Assembly: GCA_038380795.1 (NCBI GenBank)
Contig: CM076259.1
Location: 58,981,938-59,045,937, forward strand
Source of the DNA: Pyrocephalus nanus
Lineage: Eukaryota > Chordata > Aves > Passeriformes > Tyrannidae
DNA length: 64,000 nt
Direction of reading: 5' to 3'
Shown: positions 56,329 to 64,000 of the stretch, piece by piece
Numbering within the stretch: position 1 is the first letter of the stretch
How the letters are laid out: the number at the start of each line of letters is the position of its first letter
Position numbers and translations under genes: made by a program
The notes under the pieces: generated by a model
What the model saw: the letters and a program-made list of their open reading frames with translations, nothing else
What the model was told of the DNA's origin: nothing
Database searches by the model: none

Positions 56329-59300
56329 CCTTATTTTATTAAGTCAAAGCTCTTCACAATCTCAACATTGGAGTCCCATCATCTAGCACTGACATCCAAC
56401 CATTTCCAAGGTAACAAACTTCAGGTGTCAGAATACCTAACAGGTGGCTATGGTGCCTTTTGACACCATATTTTCTCCAGTCCAGCTCTATATTATATTA
56501 CTTGTGGTTGCTGTATGAAACCAGAGTGTACCAAACAGTGAGGGCCCAATGGGAAGATAAACTTCATTGCTTCCATTTCTTGCCAGAGCCTCCCCTAGGC
56601 CTGGCACCTCCTGCACTGGATATAGCTAATCAAGGGAGGTAAAGACAGGGAAAACCTGTGTTACTGTTGCTCTCCAGGTTGCACAGCACTAGTCCAGGAG
56701 GCAGCTGAACAAATACCCTTTAGACATAAAGTTTGAGAGTTGACAGGTCATAGCTCCAGCTGCACAAACATCTTTCTGGTCCCTCAGACCTCCATTGTGT
56801 TTCCATGGGGAGCATCCTCCCTGTGCTAAATATGTCTTCATCATCTATGTTGTCTTCTGCACTTCTGCCCATAATATTTCCTGCTTTCCTTCCCTTCTGA
56901 CTCCACTCTTGTTCAGCGCTATATGGATATGGATCTTAACAAAGTGTGGTGGGCTCAACTGTGCAGGAATAAGACACTTTACTGCTTAAAATCAGCCTCC
57001 TCTGAAGCAGTGTATGAACAGAGTGATGGCTTGTGCTCTGATGATTGCCTTATTGCCTTGCTTTTCAAGATGAAGTGCCCATGAGGTCATGTGTGAAGTG
57101 GAAGATGCCAGAGAGGCCAGACAGGCAACAGAGGCAGGTTTCTCTTAAACTGTACCTTCCTTCTGACTGTGGGAACCTGTGAGCAGCTCTGAGACAAGGG
57201 AGATGGGGATTCCATTTGAGTGCCTGAGGAAAACTTGCTTCTGGATCCATCCTCCACATGAAAACATTTGAGGGTGTCCTTCCTCAGGAAGAGTCCTGGC
57301 CACCAAGCAAGGAGTTGGAGACAATCACTCTGCTGAAAAGCCTTTAAAAAAGAAGATACACTCAAGCCCCAGGTATTAGCTCTCATTCAAAGTGAACTAT
57401 GAACTCGTTCTGGTAGCTCATAACTCAGTGAGCCCCAAAACACCAAACTCTGGGTCCTAGAAGCCGTGTCAGCAACCAGAACATACAGGTTGGATTATTC
57501 AGGCTTTAGTTCCAAGAGTCCTTGTACTGCATGTGCTTGGTTTTGAGCATCTGTTTTGTTTTGCTTGCTTGTTTTAACCAGGTCTTTTTAAAGCAGGTGT
57601 ACCTGGCCTGTCCCATAATGCTTGCTTCCATTGTGGGGGTGCCAAGCTTTTTCAAAGAACAGTCGTTGCCATGTACATAAATTAAGTACATAGGGCATGC
57701 CAAAAGAGTTTAAATACAGGTTACATCTGGATATTCAGTTATTAACTGCCTACAGTCATGGGCAGCAAAATTTGTGCTCATAATACTGACAGTTGTTTTT
57801 GAGAATTTAATTTCACGTGGAGTTAAAGTAAAACATCACCTATTAATTCTTCTTTATCTAATTTATTCTTCTGTTGAGAAGCTCATTTACCATTCAGGAT
57901 AAATGCATTCCTTTTTAGGGGGATAGTGGGGGGTGGGTGTTTTTTGTTTCAATGACAGTTTCAAGATTCAGATGAGTATTATAAATGAAATGTGTGGGTT
58001 TTTCTTCTTGCTCCTTGTATCATCACTGCAACAACAAGGCATCAGAACTCAAAATTTAGCTGGCAATTTTGACGATGCTGCAAGAAGTAGATATAGCTTG
58101 CTGTTCAGCTGCACAGGCTCCGCAGAATTAAAAACAGAAAGCATTTGACTATGTCAGTAAACTGAGTTGATAGATCTTGGAAGACACATACGGGCAAATT
58201 TTCAAAGTAATACATGAAGCTGGAGCTGCAGAATTCAGTACTAACAGGAAATGAATGTCAGTACTGAAAATTTCAGCCACACACAGCAGATCCGTGAAGC
58301 AGCGTGGTGGCATTTTAAAATCACCACTATTTAAGGAGGTGTTTTTCTTGGAATGATTTTTTTACAGGTTAGTGGAGCTAGGCAGCTATGAGCTGGCTGC
58401 ATACAGAGCAGGATGTGCAAAGGTGGCTCTGGCACTGCTCCCATCCCTGTGCCTGCAAGAGGGTAAATTTCCCTGCTCAGAGGCAGTTTCCCCAAGACAG
58501 GCCTGGGAGCTCAGTATGGGGAAAGCTTCCGGAGGTGGCTGATTTTGGAGGTAGATACATGCACAGACAGACTGACTTGCTGGTGGTGGGTAGCAGCAGA
58601 GGAAAACCAAGAAGGGATATTGGCCTCAGGAAATGCAAGCCCCAGGAGCTGGCATCTGCCTGTTCCAGCCCCCCCCTCCCACCCCTTCCCATGCAGCATG
58701 GCTTCCTTGGCTTTCCCAGCTGCCTTCTCCTGTCTGAGGCTCCACTCTTGTCGTCCCAGGGGCCGGAGCTGGAAGCAGGACTTGAACAGTGTTGGTGGTG
58801 GGGTTGTGTCTTCGACCTCGCTGTTTCATGACAATAGCCTTGATTCCCATTTAAACACCCCCTACCGAGGAGCACTGTTGCTTGACAGGCTAAATTATAT
58901 TTAAACACAGATTCTCAGCTGGTCTCTTTTACTTATTCAACTGACGAAGGCACAGAGTGCAAATAACTTGATGTGTTAGCTGAATCTAACTAAAATCTTG
59001 TCACAGGCATTGCCAGCCCTGAGAGGAGTGTTGGCTCACTCTGTGTTAGGTGTGGTATATAAGCTGGACACAGGAACATGGCCAGCACAGATGAATTTGA
59101 GGCAGGGCTGGTGTGTGGTTTGCCACATGTAGCCAATTTTTACTGGGCACTGCCTTCTTTTAGAGTATGTGCTTCAGTGACTCACCTTGTAAACCAGCTG
59201 TGGTCACAAACTGCTTTCTGATGAAATCCATCTTTTTTTTGGGTTACCATGCCATAGGGGCATATAAGGTGCCCTCTGTTAAATCTATGCTTCATTTCAG

Positions 59301-62300
59301 ACAAGTCTCTCTTTCTTTCGTTTAAGAGTGTCTTTTTCTGTTGATACCAAGTACTAAAAGGATTGTCTTGTGCCATGTCAGCCGTCTCCAAGTAAACAGT
59401 TGTACTCACAGGACTGCTCAGCTCCACCAGATAGCACAACCATTCCCTCCTGCAAGCACTCCCTCTCAGTGAAGAGCAAGGCATAAGACCTGCACCGAAA
59501 CATCCACCAATGTCTCAGTGGCTGTTTGACAGTAAGAAGTTACGAAATTCCCTCACCTGACCCCGTCCCTGTTGAGGAAATTAATCTCATGAAAATGTAT
59601 CCTATTTTCACACACTAAGGCATCAGGTATCCAAAAATTGCTGCTAAATCTGGATTACAAAGAAAAAGAAAAAGAAGAGGCATTAGACTGTCTTCTAATT
59701 CTGCTATTTAACTACTATTTAACACTTTAATCCTCCTGAGGCTTTTTTTTTTTTAAATTTTTACTATAATCCCTTAGTATAGTCTGCACTGTTTGTAATC
59801 ATTCTCCTTTCTTAACGTTTTAAGTTCCAATTTAAGCTACTTTCTTTACCCTAATTACTTGGCTAACTGTAATCTGTCAGAAATCATAGACACATGAGAG
59901 GGCAAACCCTTATGATGAGGCTGTCTTCTTGCCGAGGAAATGCTACTCACAGCGGTCTGTTTTGTTAAGCTTTATTCAGCAGGTGAGACTTAACTGCCAA
60001 GTCAAGAAGCTTCAACCATTTGCTTTCAGATATTAGACTGCAATAGAATAGAAGTCAGTGTCAGGAAAATTTTCTCCGAGAATTTGCAAGATTGTTTTTT
60101 TCTATCTTCACTGCATTTAAAGTGAGCAAGTACTCCCAGCTGCTTGGCCTGTATGTCTCATCTCTTGGACCTGAAAGCAATCCCCATCTCCAGTAGGCAC
60201 TCATATGATCATGTTATATCATCTCTTGGCTGAACAGCTGAGATAAATTAATCCAGGAAAGAGCAAACCATTGTCCTGGAAGCATACATACAGAGAGGAG
60301 AACTGACAGCAGTCAGCAGAAGGGTGGTGAGGCTGCTTAGTGGATCCTCTGACTCAGTTCATATTAATTTGGTCTAGTCCTCTTAGGTAACAAAGTCTCT
60401 GATTTGGGAGAGCTTTGGTGAATATTCACCATAGTGGTGTAAGGAAAAAGAACCTCACTGTGTACCAGCATAAGACACTATATTCAGCATCTGCTGAGTG
60501 AGCTATAAATTGTTGTTTTGTTTATTAGTTTTCTTTAAATGATGCTTTGGGTAGTCTTCATGGGATGCAGCTGTGCCTGTCATTGCAAAGTCATGGGCAG
60601 GAGTAGGTAGTGCTTTTCTGCAAAAACAGAACAGAAATGAGCCTAATAACCACAAAATACCTCCTAGAGCAAATAACTCATAGAAGTTTCCATTCCAGAA
60701 TAATATTTTGAAGTAATTGGAGATCATTTCCTATAACATTCATCACCTTTTCTGGTGCTCAGAATGACTCAGACCCAGCTGCAAGGCTTCTGTAGTACTG
60801 GAAACACTTGAAAATGTATGCTTTGCATGAGCAGCTACTACACAGTCACAAAATTACTTGTACGCTTTCAGCATCTCTTTCTATGATCCAGCCTTCACAT
60901 CTCAGAAGATATTTGTTGCTAAGGTCTCAATGATTCACAGTCCAGGATATGTAGTGCTTCTGTTTATTCTCGGATCCAAGAAGACCCTTAGGTACTTCAA
61001 ATGCCTCATAGGTGTGACTGAGGCACAAGAAATGTGCCTAACCCCTTAGTAGAAGTGAATACTCAAGTGCTTGCACTTCTGCCTGATGTTGACAGTCGTG
61101 CTAGTATCCATTTTCAGAGCTGCTACCTTCTCAGTTGAGGGGATTAGTGTGAAGTTCCTGTGGAATCCACAAAGCCTATCTAGGCTTAAAATCCTGAGCA
61201 GTCAGATTTGGTAGGTTTGTTCTTAGCACACCTGATTCGCACGGGAGAGTTTGGTGTCAATTTGAAGCAGAGAAACCACTGCTACATTTTCATTTGTTGA
61301 GCTCACAGGATGGTGAGCCATCAAAGAAGTTTTTGTTCAGAAGAAAGGGAAGGTGACATCCACCTTCTGTAACTGACTGAGGTGGTAAAATCCAGTTTCT
61401 GGTGTCCTCATCTGAAAAAGGGTTGTACTTTCTTCTCCCACAGTCCAGGCTACTATGAGAAGTTTCCTGTTGTGAGGAAAGCAGGCGGAAGATGAAAACT
61501 TGATCATTTTACAACTGAAACAAAAAGTAGGTGAGACTGGAGGGACCCCTTGCAAAATCATCTTATAATAAGGGCATTCACTTGCAAGTGTTTCTTTCCT
61601 CGTTCCCCAAATAGTTAATGTATTTTTATTGTAAGAGTATGTAACATAAAATTAATGCCAAAGAACTCAGCTATTCCCCTAGCAAGTAATCTCTGTGAGC
61701 ACTGGGCTTTAGAGTGTTCTTCATTCTAGGAACCTCCCATTCTTGCTTGTAAGATGGTCGAGTTTCAAGAGATGGAAGAGCAGTGCTGTCAGTTTGTGGT
61801 TATGGGCTCTCTCCGTGCAGTTGATGTGAGCTCCTGTTGGATGCAATTCCTTGGTCTATAATCCTCTCAGTGCACTATTTGATGTTTCAGGCACGTCTTT
61901 CATGTGCAATAAAGTGTGGCACAGAGACAAGGAAGCACAGCAGCATGGAGGCTGATGGAACAATAGCTGGTCCCAGCACAGCCTGAATGAGAGGGAGAAC
62001 TTCTCTGCTCAGGTTCAGTACCTATGGATGCACAACATTAACACACCAGGTAATGGACCAGCTGGCTCTGTAGCAGCTCTGCAGTGCACCATTAATGGCT
62101 GGTTTAGGTTTTTTCTTCCATATGTCTACCTAGTAGCCAACTATTGCTTTGTAACTCATCTTCTGTTATCTTTGGTTGATGCACTACAGTTATGGCCTGT
62201 TCATGCTCATTTATAGATGCCTTAATTCATGTGAACTCCAGGGAGAAAAAAAAAGCCCTTCATTAATCTATGTCTGTACAATGCCTTGAAAATATAATAT

Positions 62301-64000
62301 GTTGCACAAATGATGAGTGCTATTTACTTCAGAGCTAATTTGCCAACCTTTCCTTTATTTCAGGACCTTTTGAGTTTAGCTGTTCATTTGCTTAATTGCA
62401 TTTCAAAGTTCCAGTTAAAAATGTTACATATACAGCAGGTATAGCATACCTCAGGAAGAAAACATTACAGATGATGTTACTGACTCGCCGGTCATAATGC
62501 CATTTCCACTCATGTTAGGTATCCCTCCCTGCATTTAACCACCTCCTCTCCTCAGTTCTTCCCACCATCTCCCGCGTGTATAGCTGATATAACCACTGAA
62601 ATCCCAGATTTACAGAGCCTAAGAATACTGTCTCCTCTCATGTAACTTACTCTTCTACCTACTCACTACTTGTCTGCTTGGTGCTTTTTGTAATTATCTC
62701 TGCCACATCCTTGAATATGCTTTTGCCTCATTTAGAGTGTGCTGTAAATGATACAGTTTTGATAAATTAAGCAACAATCAGAAAAAAATTTCAATTTTCT
62801 CTGGATTTCCATTAAGTTACAGTTATAGTGACAAAATTTGGTCTGCTACAGTTCACACTGAGTTAGCCTTGTTTTCATTAAAAACCTCATTATTTAGAGA
62901 TTTATAACTCATCCATAGAAATTTTCCCTAGGGTGAAACTTGACTATGTTTTTAGCTCAAAAGAAAACTTAAAAAAAGTAATTTGATTTGTATTTTGTGA
63001 TTTTTAAAAGAAAATAATTCCACCTGTTTCAAGCTGTTTGTATTGTATAACTCCAAATAACCTCAATTTAAGAAATGTGCTATTAGTTATAATAATAATT
63101 GCTGTTAATACAAATTCTACTTATATAGAGAAGAAAGCACTAAAGGCTGCAGACAAGAATAAAATCAGGGTATTTACTCACAAGGGTGTTTAACCCCTCC
63201 ACATTTGGTAGGTGAATAAGATTAATTGTTCCAATCTCACTATGCTTCCCTATGGAATATTGCAAGAAACATACAAGGAATCAAGCCATGAAGGTTCACA
63301 CATTTACCACAATGATTTCTCATAACTTCTCCTGAAAATTTGGATCACTGTCTGCACTAACTAGTGCCTTTGCCACTCTTAATTCCTTTAGTCATATTTA
63401 GATAATTCAGAAGAATAGAGAAGTTTTGAAACATGAATGGCCAATTATTAAAAAGTGATCAGGCTAAAGGTTTGAGCTGTTCTGATGGGCAGCTTATAAA
63501 CACAGAAACAGGCACAGCAGGAAAACCAAAACTACACATGCCCAGTGCAGTGATGCAAGTATATTTTTGGGATTATGATTTCATTTATCAGTAGCCTATT
63601 CTGTCTGGTGTTTATAGACTCCCTGGTTCATAGAGATTTATAGACCTCCTTCATGCATAGACTGAAGAGACTCCAGCAATGGAATCCTAGATCCTGCTAG
63701 GCTGAAGCTGTGATGAGATCATGATATTTATGTTAACATCCTTATGGCGCAGCTCACTGATACTGCAAAACCTGAGTGCTCCGAGTCTCATGGGAGAATT
63801 TGTTCATGACTTGGGATCTGGACCAGAGCCAATTTAGAAAAATCTAAGTTTTGATTCTGGACCTTTTCCTAGCCTCACCTATTTTGCACTAAAAGTAATT
63901 TTGCAGTGTTTCGTATGAGTTTGTTGACTGTATTTTCAGAGCCTGCCATGCTTAATATTATGTATATAGCAGACTGACAGTACATTTGTTTGAGGACACA

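Larger units (their letters stand above)
52991..64000. other. Intergenic DNA, no gene recognised
   Basis: About 11 kb holds only microsatellites (55852-55875, 56287-56328) and chance open frames. A locally GC-rich patch at 58.38-58.9 kb has overlapping frames on both strands of up to 147 codons. It has no CpG island, splice structure or recognisable domain. No FAM216B or EPSTI1 exon was recognised. Confidence 0.55.

Noticed and set aside
58388..58908. Overlapping open frames of 119-147 codons on both strands
   Set aside because: There is no recognisable domain, CpG island, polyadenylation signal or splice pattern. Frames coexist on both strands in a locally GC-rich patch, which points to chance.
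1..64000. CRISPR arrays, operons, phage or plasmid functions, tRNA and rRNA genes
   Set aside because: None was seen. Intron-exon structure, CR1 elements and LTRs show a vertebrate chromosome.

Overview
This is vertebrate nuclear DNA, almost certainly from a bird. It has a low gene density, GT-AG introns and a CpG-island promoter. Its recognisable repeats are CR1 LINE tails and solo LTRs of the avian endogenous-retrovirus kind. I saw no Alu or L1 elements. No bacterial, phage or organellar features are present.

The window holds one gene that I can name with confidence. It is TNFSF11 (RANKL, the osteoclast differentiation and lymphocyte cytokine) on the + strand, with five coding exons: 16420-16641, 24499-24666, 31281-31326, 31409-31507 and 37734-38155. 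The splice sites are consensus GT-AG and the exon phases fit. The joined reading frame is 957 nt and encodes 318 residues, against 317 for the human protein. Introns are 7857, 6614, 82 and 6226 bp. The promoter lies in a CpG island of about 16.0-16.76 kb, with GC boxes, an inverted CCAAT box and a TATA-like box just upstream of a short 5' UTR. The 3' UTR runs at least to a polyadenylation signal at about 39.36 kb and possibly to one at 40.09 kb.

Layout. 1-16 kb is upstream non-coding DNA with two CR1 pieces and a decayed minus-strand reverse-transcriptase remnant that looks Penelope-like. 16-38.2 kb is TNFSF11, whose first intron carries an old CR1 copy and an ERVL-type solo LTR inserted antisense. 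38.2-40.1 kb is the 3' UTR. 40.1-64 kb is a gene desert with a young CR1 copy, a second solo LTR, a CR1 endonuclease remnant, a MIR-like core and microsatellites. The flanking genes expected from vertebrate synteny (AKAP11 upstream, FAM216B/EPSTI1 downstream) were not recognised.

I found no evidence of an undescribed multi-gene system. The most useful observations are changes in the receptor-facing loops and glycosylation sequons of this RANKL, an intact in-frame start at exon 2 for an N-terminally shortened form, a cluster of ATGACATC motifs before exon 5, the Penelope-like fossil, and a strong strand bias of long T tracts. Comparisons with human RANKL and with repeat families are from memory and were not aligned by software.
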